Part shown: one piece after another, positions 17,646 to 25,622 of the stretch
Numbering within the stretch: the stretch's first letter is position 1
Layout: every line of letters begins with the position of its first letter
Source: a virus
DNA: 43,352 bases
IMG/VR virus record: IMGVR_UViG_3300014839_000016
Span: 1-43,352 of that record
Direction: 5' to 3' (one strand)
Notes under the pieces: model-generated
The model's database searches: none
Told to the model about the DNA's origin: nothing
What the model saw: only the letters and a program-made list of their open reading frames with translations
Translations under genes and position numbers: made by a program

Positions 17646-18027
17646 CGATATGGCGCTCCGATTTGGCGAGCAGAACTTAGTCAAATGGAGCGACTTGGAT
17701 AGCACAGGATCATCTGACGAAGGCCGTATTTCCGCCGCGTTGGATTATGCCAACAATCAGATTGACTTTTATCTAAACGCGGGCGGGTACTATCTTCCCC
17801 TTGTGCCTATGGGGCCGATTACTATGGTGAAGGAGTGGGCGGTTGTTATGGCCGCTTGCCACCTGTATTTCGCGCGTGGTTTGCTGGATTCCGACGCGAC
17901 GAAAAACAAAATGGAAGAGTTGCAAAAGAGAGTGGACAGTGAGATTTCGCAAGTACGCGACGGTACTTTACGGTTGAACGCCAAGCGCCGATGGAGTCCT
18001 AATCCGACATGCCCGACGTCGTTTTGA
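17626..18027 (+). CDS. Head-tail connector, Mu gp36/DUF1320-like, 133 aa
   Basis: The protein starts MSYAIRSDMALRFGEQNL and has a helical core DRISAALDYANNQID-like segment, LxxxxxVKEWAVVMAACHLY, and ends in a polar tail, which is the pattern of DUF1320 proteins. Members form part of the neck, connecting portal and tail. It has a good AGGAGG site before ATG 17626 and overlaps the previous gene. Its neighbours are tail completion and terminator-like genes, which supports the role. Confidence 0.8.
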   Translation: MSYAIRSDMALRFGEQNLVKWSDLDSTGSSDEGRISAALDYANNQIDFYLNAGGYYLPLVPMGPITMVKEWAVVMAACHLYFARGLLDSDATKNKMEELQKRVDSEISQVRDGTLRLNAKRRWSPNPTCPTSF

Positions 18028-18701
18028 AAACGCCTTCGCTGACTAAGCTAAAGTCTTTCTCGCCGCGAATGTTCAAGCGTTGGGCAGAGATATATTCGGC
18101 GTTCATTCAGGCGAGATTCGACTCGGCTTCTAGGGGCGATGGTACTTGGAAACCGCTAGCCCTAAGTACCATAATGGCGCGGCGTAGAGGGTACAAAGCG
18201 AAGCAGGCTTTGAAGCAGCGAACGATTAACCTTTCACCAGCGCATCAAAGATTGCAGCGAAGCGTTTACAGAAAGGCGCTGAAGGTTCTACGGGCGAAAG
18301 GCGTGGAAGATAAGAAAGCAAAGCAGTTGGCGTACAACCATTCTCTTGCAACACTTCGCGCCGCTGGCGGTCGCGTTGCAACAGTGAAAGAGGTAATGAA
18401 AGGTTTGGCCGCTGTGCCGGGAATGTACGCCATTCTCAAAGACACAGGGCTGTTGCGCAACTGCCTAGTGATCGGTGAGGCGGGTAACATAGACGAAGTG
18501 CATGGCAACACTTTGACTTTCGGAATCGGCGGCGGATTAACGCACCCGGAAGGCGGGCCGACAATCGGCGCGATTGCAAGGTATCATCAGGACGGTGGCG
18601 CAATCCCAGGTAGACCGCCACAGAGAAAGATTTTGGTTATTCCGCCGACAGAAATCATAAAGGATATGGTAGATGCCTCACACACCCTTTTACGAGACTA
18701 A
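18009..18701 (+). CDS. Virion morphogenesis/tail completion protein, Mu gpG-like, 230 aa
   Basis: Residues near the N terminus carry a helical FSPRMFKRWAEIYSAFIQARF pattern, and the C-terminal part has ILKDTGLLRNCLVIG, AIARYHQDGG, IPGRPPQRKILVIPP, the last being the diagnostic PxRxFL-like end of this family. A long basic insertion (residues ~45-130) makes it larger than the usual 150-180. It probably completes the tail at the neck. It overlaps its neighbours on both sides. Confidence 0.8.
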   Translation: MPDVVLKTPSLTKLKSFSPRMFKRWAEIYSAFIQARFDSASRGDGTWKPLALSTIMARRRGYKAKQALKQRTINLSPAHQRLQRSVYRKALKVLRAKGVEDKKAKQLAYNHSLATLRAAGGRVATVKEVMKGLAAVPGMYAILKDTGLLRNCLVIGEAGNIDEVHGNTLTFGIGGGLTHPEGGPTIGAIARYHQDGGAIPGRPPQRKILVIPPTEIIKDMVDASHTLLRD

Positions 18702-19170
18702 TCCTTTTCTCCAGGTATACAACCAGCTTTGGAGTATTTTGGAGAATGATTCCGAAATCTCCGCGATGGTGAAGCCAGGGAATAGGATAAAGTTCAATAA
18801 GTTGAATCCGATCAAGGAGGAATTGCAAGCGGGTGATGTGCCGGAAGTAGTGATAGAGCCTAGCAATTCTATGACTACGCTTGCTTTCTCTTCGCAGTCA
18901 ACAACGGTAAAAGACACTTGGGTTATCAAAGTGTCAACCAACGTCTTGACCCTGGAAGTTGAAACTACTTTGCGATGGTTGCTGATAAAAGCAATCAGCG
19001 CTGCGAAAGACAATCTCGATCTGGATTTTGTTGTGCGAGTACAAGTGTTGCAAGGCGTGGAAACGAAGTATGACCCGGAAGAAAACCGTGGAACCGTAGG
19101 TTGGCATGGGTTGCTAACCTTGAATATACAATACGAGTTCCTCAAGGACAAAAACGTATTAGGAGATTAA
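18673..19170 (+). CDS. Tail terminator-like protein, 165 aa
   Basis: Located between the tail completion and tube-like genes, the usual site for the terminator ring protein. It has an N-terminal helix (QLWSILENDSEISAMV), alternating strands, then VETTLRWLLIKAIS and a final WHGLLTLNIQYEF strand region, as in phage tail terminators of similar length. No single diagnostic motif is seen, so the call depends on order and fold pattern. Confidence 0.55.
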   Translation: MPHTPFYETNPFLQVYNQLWSILENDSEISAMVKPGNRIKFNKLNPIKEELQAGDVPEVVIEPSNSMTTLAFSSQSTTVKDTWVIKVSTNVLTLEVETTLRWLLIKAISAAKDNLDLDFVVRVQVLQGVETKYDPEENRGTVGWHGLLTLNIQYEFLKDKNVLGD

Positions 19171-19173
19171 CAA

Positions 19174-19683
19174 ATGGCTGTGATCCGATCAACCAGGGCA
19201 ACGGTAGCTTGCGGAATTACGCCGACAATGGCCGTGAATAACGGTATTTTCTCCCTGTCGGCGGGCGGTGTGATTGTCGGCGCGTCTACCCGGCTTTTTC
19301 CAAATGGCTCGGGCGCGGGGCAAGTGAATAAGATGTGGATTGCGGAAGGCTCGATGGCAAACGGCGCAACCGCGTCTATCAATCTGAAAAGCCTTACCTA
19401 CCCTGATGGGCCGTCTATGGCGTTTACAACGGTCCTCGGCCTTGTCATTGTGAACAACGCTTCCGAGGGGCCGTTATCTCTGACAATCGGCGGCGGTTCA
19501 ACCCCGTTTATCACAAACGCCATTCTCCCGCCGTTGCAGCAGGGTAGCGTTTTCCAGATGGTAGCGGGACTTGTGGACACTGTGGGTTTCCCCGTTACCA
19601 GTATCACGAATCTGATTCAATTGGTCTGTGGGACCGAATCAGCGGGCATGATGGATTATCAAATTGCCGTTATCGGCCAGTAA
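19174..19683 (+). CDS. Beta-rich virion protein, possible tail tube or decoration, 169 aa
   Basis: The protein is small and rich in Ala, Gly, Ser and Val, with alternating hydrophobic residues and almost no charge, typical of a beta-sandwich structural protein. It lies between terminator-like and tube-like genes with an RBS (GGAG) before ATG. It might be the tail tube protein, with the following gene as a second tube or a decoration component. No family is recognised. Confidence 0.45.
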   Translation: MAVIRSTRATVACGITPTMAVNNGIFSLSAGGVIVGASTRLFPNGSGAGQVNKMWIAEGSMANGATASINLKSLTYPDGPSMAFTTVLGLVIVNNASEGPLSLTIGGGSTPFITNAILPPLQQGSVFQMVAGLVDTVGFPVTSITNLIQLVCGTESAGMMDYQIAVIGQ

Positions 19684-19695
19684 GGAGACATAATC

Positions 19696-20067
19696 ATGGC
19701 GGTATATTCGGGAAGAGATGGAAGTATTTCTTTCGACGGCCGGGCTTTGAAGATTCGCGATTGGGAGGTTCATGTTGAAAACAAAGTAAAGGCGGAACCT
19801 AACTCCGCTTCCGGGGGTTGGGATGAGACGGCGAAAGGTTGTGATTCTTGGACCGCCGGGTTTACCGTTTTGTTGGATTCGACGGTTGGAGTGATAAACT
19901 TCGACCAAGGTGACTTACTCCAATTCTACGGTTCTACGGACGGCACGGATGCAAACGGCGGCTTGATTCGCGTCCGCACTATCGGCGGCGCTTTCCCAAT
20001 TAACGGCGAACAGGTCGCCGTTAAGGTCGAAGGCATTGGACATGGACCCTTCCAAAATGAGTTCTAA
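19696..20067 (+). CDS. Tail tube-like protein, 123 aa
   Basis: Starts MAVYSGRDGSISFDGRALKIRDWEV and has the alternating pattern WTAGFTVLLDSTVGVINFDQGDL and GEQVAVKVEGIG, typical of phage tube proteins and related small tail proteins. It is immediately before the candidate tail chaperone pair and tape measure, the standard tube position. RBS AAGGAG precedes ATG 19696. Confidence 0.6.
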   Translation: MAVYSGRDGSISFDGRALKIRDWEVHVENKVKAEPNSASGGWDETAKGCDSWTAGFTVLLDSTVGVINFDQGDLLQFYGSTDGTDANGGLIRVRTIGGAFPINGEQVAVKVEGIGHGPFQNEF

Positions 20068-20515
20068 CCCACAAATCAAATCCCGCAAATACAAAGATAT
20101 TGAGTTTTACCCTTTGCTGATTTCGGATTTCGCGGAATGGGATAAATGGGCGCGCGAGGATTTTCTCGATGGTTGCAATACCAAAGAGGATGACCCGGAA
20201 CAGCGCCACGCTTTCTATCTCGCCGCCGTAGAAGCGGCAGGGCGGATAAGTTTCGGTTCCCCGAAATCTTGGTCTGCAATGACTTCTGTAACTGGCAAGA
20301 TTCAAACTTGCTACTTGTCGATGCGCCGTGGTGATACACGATTGACAAGGAACAAGGTTTGGAGTGCTATTGTAGGCGATCCTGCTACGCCGGAAGGGTA
20401 TCAAAACCTAACAGCTTGCTTTGTGGAAGTATTGAAAGTAAGCGGGATTATTCCGGAGGTAGATGATCCAAACCCTACAAACCCCGTTCTACTCGCGATG
20501 AAAGTTCTTACCTAG
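20042..20515 (+). CDS. Tail assembly chaperone, short form (G-like), 157 aa
   Basis: The protein is helical and contains SDFAEWDKWAREDF and a central LYFAxxEAAGR-like helix, and lies exactly between tube and tape measure genes. Start ATG 20042 is chosen over a TTG at 20036 and ATG 20057 because of GAAGG upstream. In siphophages this gene makes two products by ribosomal frameshift; a candidate slippery site lies near its 3' end, and the -1 frame stays open to 20691 with no start codon and RBS of its own at the right place. Confidence 0.65.
   Translation: MDPSKMSSNPQIKSRKYKDIEFYPLLISDFAEWDKWAREDFLDGCNTKEDDPEQRHAFYLAAVEAAGRISFGSPKSWSAMTSVTGKIQTCYLSMRRGDTRLTRNKVWSAIVGDPATPEGYQNLTACFVEVLKVSGIIPEVDDPNPTNPVLLAMKVLT
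20479..20485 (+). promoter_or_regulatory. Candidate -1 ribosomal frameshift site A-AAC-CCC
   Basis: In the chaperone frame the codons are ACA AAC CCC GTT, so the heptamer A AAC CCC matches X-XXY-YYZ. A -1 slip lets the CCC tRNA re-pair perfectly with CCC and enters a frame open to 20691. Position within the chaperone gene and before the tape measure is the expected one. Confidence 0.55.
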
Positions 20516-20691
20516 ACGATGCGTTTTGGGAAAAGATGCACACGCACTTTTTCCAAGAATACGGTAAGGATGCGGAATGGGTAGGACGGCAGACGTTAAA
20601 GCAGTTGCTAGTTTACCTGACACGGGAAGACACACAAAGCTACGGTAGCCTGAAAGCGTCTATGGACGCATATCGGAGAAAACATGGATGA
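20482..20691 (+). CDS. Tail assembly chaperone frameshift extension (GT-like), about 68 aa
   Basis: The -1 frame encodes a soluble helical segment with SSYLDDAFWEKMHTHFF and later WVGRQTLKQLLVYL, ending at TGA 20689-20691, 7 bp past the start of the tape measure gene. There is no upstream start with ribosome site, which suggests production as a fusion of about 216 residues through the slippery site at 20479. Such long forms bring the tape measure and tube together during tail assembly. Confidence 0.6.
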   Translation, partial: PRSTRDESSYLDDAFWEKMHTHFFQEYGKDAEWVGRQTLKQLLVYLTREDTQSYGSLKASMDAYRRKHG

Positions 20692-22231
20692 TTCCGTAGT
20701 CATAGACTTTGAGGCTAGAGATAAGGGACTCTCTGCGCAGATTGTAGCGCTAGAGACGAAGTTAAAGACCCTGGAAAATCAAAGCCACAGCACGGAACAT
20801 GCCACTACAGGGTTATCCCACGCGCATGTTGAAATGCGCCACGTTATGGGTATGCTCGCGACGGTGACAGGCGAGCATACCCACGGCCTAATGGAAATGT
20901 ACTTTGCAATGCGGATGATGCCCGGCGCAATGGGTATGATTGCAGGAGCCTATTTGCTGGTAGCATCCTCGCAGAAAGAGATGATAGAACAAAGGAAGAA
21001 AGACAGAGATAGCTTAATTGAATACACGGATATGGTAGAGAAGTTTGAGCAGGCTTACGGTCAAGCAACACCATACACTTCTTTTGGTTCGCAGATGCAC
21101 GGAGAGATGATCCGGTTGCGGGATGAGATTATCCGCGCGAAAGATGCTTTCGAGGAGTTTGAGAAAACAACTCATTCTTTCGGTTCATCTGTTGTCGGTT
21201 TGCTTGAAGCCCCTGGTGATGCGCTCTTGGCCTTAGTAGGAGAAGAGACGGAAGAAGAGAAAGAGATAAAGCGGCGGGAACTCCGAAAGAAGACGATAAA
21301 GGAGTTGGCAAGACAACGGCGGAAACTGGAACCGCTAGAGCGCAATGATAGCAAGGAGCAGCAAGCTATCGTAGCGTCCGAGGTTGCTATCTACGATATA
21401 ACCTATCGTCTAGGCGAAAGAAACAACACAAAGGACTTGGACTTTTTGCGGAAGAAAAGGGACTTGCTAAAAGAGCCTATGCTCGTTGCACAAAAGACAA
21501 CGGACATGGATAGACTTAGCTTAGAGGCGACTAAAACCAGGGAGATTACGGAAGCGCGTGCAAAGCTAACCCTAGCTCTTTCTCTTTACCATGAACTAGA
21601 AGCGAAATCCGGGGGAACCCTGGCGTTGGATGAAGGCAAAAAGCAGCGGGATAGGGTTGAGGCCGCGACAAAAGCGCTCGCCGCCGCAAAGGATATTGAC
21701 GTAGAAAAAGACAAGTCTTTGCTGAATCAGATTTCTGTGCAGCAAGCGGCGGAAGATAGGGCGAAAGCGGCGGCGCAAGAAGTCATAGATATGGAGATCG
21801 AACAGGACAATCAGCACGCCCGTATGCGCATTGAAATAGCGACCGCCGACAAGCCGGGCCTTGCACAGTTTGAAAATTTGAAGCAGGGCGCGAAAGAAGA
21901 AATCGCCGCGAGGTTGAAAGTAGGAGACATTGAGGGCGCGAATCTCGCAAGAGCAAAAGAGATTGCCAAAGAACAGCGGTTACTGAAAACAACTGAATGG
22001 GCTTTGGAAAAGAAGCAGGTTAGCTTTGTAGGTTTTTCACAATTCTACGATCAATTCGCGTCGGCTATTAACGCCGTGACCCCGCAAGAGAAAGAGCAGC
22101 TTGACGTATTGCGGGAAATGCTAAAGGCGCTAAAGGCGTATCTGGATATTGCCGCGAACCCTTTGAAATCTCTTCCCCAACAAATGACGGGTGATGCGTA
22201 CTCGCCTGGGAAAGAAGGATTGGACGGATAA
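20684..22231 (+). CDS. Tape measure protein, 515 aa
   Basis: Long, almost entirely helical, rich in Ala, Glu and Lys, with a hydrophobic stretch at ~residues 65-90 (MYFAMRMMPGAMGMIAGAYLLV) that could cross the host membrane. The length would correspond to a tail of roughly 75 nm if 0.15 nm per residue holds. It follows the chaperone pair, the universal order. It is at the short end for siphophages. Confidence 0.75.
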   Translation: MDDSVVIDFEARDKGLSAQIVALETKLKTLENQSHSTEHATTGLSHAHVEMRHVMGMLATVTGEHTHGLMEMYFAMRMMPGAMGMIAGAYLLVASSQKEMIEQRKKDRDSLIEYTDMVEKFEQAYGQATPYTSFGSQMHGEMIRLRDEIIRAKDAFEEFEKTTHSFGSSVVGLLEAPGDALLALVGEETEEEKEIKRRELRKKTIKELARQRRKLEPLERNDSKEQQAIVASEVAIYDITYRLGERNNTKDLDFLRKKRDLLKEPMLVAQKTTDMDRLSLEATKTREITEARAKLTLALSLYHELEAKSGGTLALDEGKKQRDRVEAATKALAAAKDIDVEKDKSLLNQISVQQAAEDRAKAAAQEVIDMEIEQDNQHARMRIEIATADKPGLAQFENLKQGAKEEIAARLKVGDIEGANLARAKEIAKEQRLLKTTEWALEKKQVSFVGFSQFYDQFASAINAVTPQEKEQLDVLREMLKALKAYLDIAANPLKSLPQQMTGDAYSPGKEGLDG

Positions 22232-23128
22232 ATGGGTATATCAATAACAACCTACGCCAGCGATGCGGGCGCATGGGACGCGACGGTATTAAAGGAAGAG
22301 GGGCACCCTACCGAACAATACGGAGGAAATGCTTCTACCGATATTATTTACAGAGTGCATTGGGACGAAAGAATAGGGTTTCGGGATGCGCTACTTGGTT
22401 CTGTAATTTGGACAGGCGCAGGTACAATCGAACTTCATGCGGCACATTTCCGCCCGGAAGCGCCTACTTTGTTTTGCCAACATGTTAGCATTTCTCCCTA
22501 CCTGCACAGCAAAGCCGACTCGGACAACCTGCAATTAAACGCGGAGTGGGCGAGAGTGGTAGCGCGCTACGCACCCTATCTAGGCAACCAGGGCGCGGAG
22601 GGTATGATCGTTCAAGAAAATCTGCGCCCGACAGCAGAGTTTTGTACAGCGAACGCGAACGGGTTGTACTGGACGCAAGGCGATGATTTTGCAGACAATC
22701 CTAACGCACAAGACCCTATTGGGCAAGTCAACGCCCCCGCGTATGTCCGTAGGCGGATGGAGTGGACTTTCACCATCTGCAAATACCCCTACGGGGCAAT
22801 TAGCCCACAGTATTACGATTACATGGGTTGTATCAATGCGGAAGCTATGCGATCTCGGACGTATGGTTTGAATTTCCCCGAGAAAACTGTTCTCTACCAT
22901 GCGCCTACCTTTCTCCCCGATCAACTCCCCGACGGCACACCTTGTATTAAGTTACAGTGTGCTTTTACGGTGCAAGATGCAGATTGGAATTTGTTCCCCC
23001 GGTCTAACCGGGTGAAAAGCGATAATGGCGGGGTGGCTTTGGTTCCGATTTACCTGAATGACGCGGACAATAGCCAATTCAAACCCTACGTTGACCGCTA
23101 CGATCTAAACCTACTGATTGTGGATTAA
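22232..23128 (+). CDS. Distal tail/tail tip protein, 298 aa
   Basis: First gene after the tape measure, where distal tail proteins lie. It has many aromatics and Pro, beta-rich patches, and several Cys residues (FTICKYPYG, IKLQCAFTV). No named family is recognised. ATG 22232 comes one base after the tape measure stop, so it is translationally coupled. Confidence 0.5.
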   Translation: MGISITTYASDAGAWDATVLKEEGHPTEQYGGNASTDIIYRVHWDERIGFRDALLGSVIWTGAGTIELHAAHFRPEAPTLFCQHVSISPYLHSKADSDNLQLNAEWARVVARYAPYLGNQGAEGMIVQENLRPTAEFCTANANGLYWTQGDDFADNPNAQDPIGQVNAPAYVRRRMEWTFTICKYPYGAISPQYYDYMGCINAEAMRSRTYGLNFPEKTVLYHAPTFLPDQLPDGTPCIKLQCAFTVQDADWNLFPRSNRVKSDNGGVALVPIYLNDADNSQFKPYVDRYDLNLLIVD

Positions 23129-23130
23129 CT

Positions 23131-24594
23131 ATGCCAACACACGACCCCAATCGCGCAATTGCCCGATCTCTGCTACCAAATTCGACAGCAGGGTTTCAAG
23201 GTATTATGCAGCGCCCATCGTTCACGGATCAAGGATTTTGGGCGATGATTACGCCCTACGGTCCCGGCGAAACAGAAGAAGATCATGTTACGCTGGATTA
23301 TCACCAAGTTTGGGTGAAATCTCAAGATGTTGTTTATAATTCAGGTGAAGGGGACGGTGACAGGCTACCTTATGCTTGGCTTGAGGACGCGGATACTGGC
23401 GCGGATAACTACCTTTGGGTAATTGCTTCAAATCTAGCATACACTAATTTAGAAAAACTTAACAATGACCCAACACCATTCCCCGGTGCTTGGGATAGCT
23501 GGTATCAAAATTTTCTCATAAACGTGGACTTCCCCGTTTGGGTAAGCGTCTCTTACGAATATGGCACAAACAAACTTGTCTACGTTATAAATGAGTTGCC
23601 GCTTTGGTCTATATTCCAGGGAGACGCCTTTTGGATCGGTGGCTTTCACTCTTCGTGGAGTATCTACGATGCTTACGGGGGAGACGACCAAGACCAAAAC
23701 ATGCCGGAGACTTTTTTCTGGGACCCCCATCCCGCGCTTAGGTCTGATACTTCTCTTGTCAACCCAAAACCCGGCGCACAGTTTGGTTGGGATCACGGTG
23801 TAATAGACGACGGGAACATCCTTAATCTACCGTACGACAATGTGGTTTGGGACATTACAGATGATGGCAATACTATCACTATTACCTACCTTGACTTATA
23901 TCGTGACCCCAAAAATCATGTTGTTCCGGGTACTTTGAGTAAAGGTACTTTGACGATTGATAAACAACCCAAAGACTCTGGTGGGGGTGTTTCAATTGCG
24001 GTAGACGACAGCGATCCTTGGATTTCCATACACGCCGCAACCGTTGGGAATATAACGACAATCACTGTCGATGATAAAGGGGCGAATGGAACACCTGGCG
24101 GAGCCTTCCATAACACAGTAACAACTATCGCGCCTCTTGTTTTTGGTACAACGGGGGCCGATGGGCTTACCTCGACAACCATTAACAGTCTGAAGTATGA
24201 CAGCAAGGGCCGCGTAATAGGCATAAATGGTGCAGCAGGGGATTCTGTTTTAGAGAATTTGAACGGGTTGCAGGCGGGAGGCGGTCTTACAATCGGCGCA
24301 GGAGACGCGGGTGGAATCACAAAGAAGATTTCCATACCCCCAACAGGCTCGCCAGCTACAACCGCAATCTTCTATGATTTATCGGATAGCGACCCGGACG
24401 GGACAATCCGGGCAAAGGGTTACGAGATTGGTACAGACATACGGGGGATCACTACGCTAACTCGCGTAGAAGAAGACGACGTTGTTATTCATACTCTGCC
24501 CCCCTGCACATCGGCGGATAAGAACAAAGTCTTGACCGTGAGTGATTCCGGCACAGTGATTTGGGGGCCGGTCAAAACAATGGCGACGAGTTAA
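23131..24594 (+). CDS. Tail fibre/receptor-binding type protein, 487 aa
   Basis: The N-terminal ~260 residues are rich in Trp, Tyr, Asp and Asn. The C-terminal ~220 have beta-helical repeats with Gly/Asp/Thr (for example GVSIAVDDSDPWISI, TITVDDKGANGTPGG) like phage fibre or tip proteins. It follows the tip gene in a late tail position and is probably exposed to the host. Its binding target cannot be told. Confidence 0.55.
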   Translation: MPTHDPNRAIARSLLPNSTAGFQGIMQRPSFTDQGFWAMITPYGPGETEEDHVTLDYHQVWVKSQDVVYNSGEGDGDRLPYAWLEDADTGADNYLWVIASNLAYTNLEKLNNDPTPFPGAWDSWYQNFLINVDFPVWVSVSYEYGTNKLVYVINELPLWSIFQGDAFWIGGFHSSWSIYDAYGGDDQDQNMPETFFWDPHPALRSDTSLVNPKPGAQFGWDHGVIDDGNILNLPYDNVVWDITDDGNTITITYLDLYRDPKNHVVPGTLSKGTLTIDKQPKDSGGGVSIAVDDSDPWISIHAATVGNITTITVDDKGANGTPGGAFHNTVTTIAPLVFGTTGADGLTSTTINSLKYDSKGRVIGINGAAGDSVLENLNGLQAGGGLTIGAGDAGGITKKISIPPTGSPATTAIFYDLSDSDPDGTIRAKGYEIGTDIRGITTLTRVEEDDVVIHTLPPCTSADKNKVLTVSDSGTVIWGPVKTMATS

Positions 24595-24596
24595 TC

Positions 24597-25544
24597 ATGG
24601 CAGATTGGCTATCACGAACAGATACCTGGATGCAGAACCGCGCTATGTGGCAACAGGTGCAGGACGCTTATGGCCAGCGTGGGGGAGGAACTCTGCTTGA
24701 CCCTGTTACCTTTCTACCGCAAGCCTTGCGCTACGGTATACAAACATCACTTGTGGCCCTAAAGAATAATTTCTTGCAGACGGACGCAGACGGAACCCCA
24801 AAAGACTATACTACCATGGACCCCGCTGATTGGCATTGGACAGAGGCAACGTGGAATCTCGCGATGGGAAATGGTGCAAGCGCAGAACCAGGCGCTTGTT
24901 TCCGTAGGCAGCCTAGCGGCGGATATGGTTACACAGACTCGGATACCCTCGATTGGTACATGATGGAGGATATTCGCAAAGCGTTTAAGCTGATGCGAGT
25001 GCAATTAGCAACATGGGTGATTAGTCCGCTTGACCCGGCGATTTCAACAGGACATTACGCGGGTGGTACTTCACCGATACAAACTACCAGGGCGGCCGCG
25101 ATAGCAATGGCACACGCGGCGTACACTGGTTCTGGCTCGGCGGTGTATGGCAATTACTTTTGTACTTCAATCGTACAGCCATCTTGGACAGCCCTCTTTG
25201 AGCGTGTAGGCGGGGTTAAGCCGCAAGCATCCGGCGATATTTATGCGCATGTTTCAGCTACAATAGATTGGCTTTGCAAAGGGCGAGCGCCGCTAGTCGA
25301 TTCACCCATGACAAATGCGTTTGACGCTGGTGGGGTTACAATTGCCAACGGTACTTGGAAGAAATGGGCAACACAAAGCGTAGCGAATCTTTATGACTCG
25401 CTAGTGTCCGGCTATTTGCTTTGCGATACTCCGTTTGGGGGAACAGCAATTCCGAATGATCCTTCCGGTGACAATGTAAAAACGGGTTGGGAGTTGGACG
25501 GAGTACAGTACGCAATAATCAAACCGGATTTTGACTTAAAATAG
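24597..25544 (+). CDS. Tail-associated protein at the end of the structural block, 315 aa
   Basis: Start ATG 24597 is preferred to an upstream TTG at 24561 that would overlap the previous gene. The protein has many Trp and Ala residues, with a helical YGIQTSLVALKNNFLQ segment and WTEATWNLAMGNG. No enzyme motif was seen. It is the last gene before the promoter region at 25545-25622, so it ends the late block. A tail tip or fibre accessory role is inferred from position. Confidence 0.5.
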   Translation: MADWLSRTDTWMQNRAMWQQVQDAYGQRGGGTLLDPVTFLPQALRYGIQTSLVALKNNFLQTDADGTPKDYTTMDPADWHWTEATWNLAMGNGASAEPGACFRRQPSGGYGYTDSDTLDWYMMEDIRKAFKLMRVQLATWVISPLDPAISTGHYAGGTSPIQTTRAAAIAMAHAAYTGSGSAVYGNYFCTSIVQPSWTALFERVGGVKPQASGDIYAHVSATIDWLCKGRAPLVDSPMTNAFDAGGVTIANGTWKKWATQSVANLYDSLVSGYLLCDTPFGGTAIPNDPSGDNVKTGWELDGVQYAIIKPDFDLK

Positions 25545-25548
25545 TTGG

Positions 25549-25565
25549 CAAAATTCACAATTTTG
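25549..25565. repeat. AT-rich inverted repeat between late and early blocks
   Basis: CAAAATT and AATTTTG form 7-bp perfect arms around CAC, 4 nt after the late block stop. It may be a weak terminator, as TTCT follows, or an operator for the promoter at 25589. Confidence 0.5.
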
Positions 25566-25568
25566 TTC

Positions 25569-25597
25569 TGTACTTAGTACGGTAATTGTGGTATAAT
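25569..25597 (+). promoter_or_regulatory. Extended -10 promoter driving the replication block
   Basis: TGGTATAAT at 25589-25597 is an extended -10 element (TGn TATAAT). A weak -35-like TGTACT lies 17 bp upstream. GTACTTAGTAC (25570-25580) is a 5-bp inverted repeat overlapping the -35 region and could bind a regulator. The first gene starts 26 bp downstream, so it is placed well for the early operon. Confidence 0.65.
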
Positions 25598-25622
25598 ACA
25601 GGCACAGTAGAGGAAACACAGT

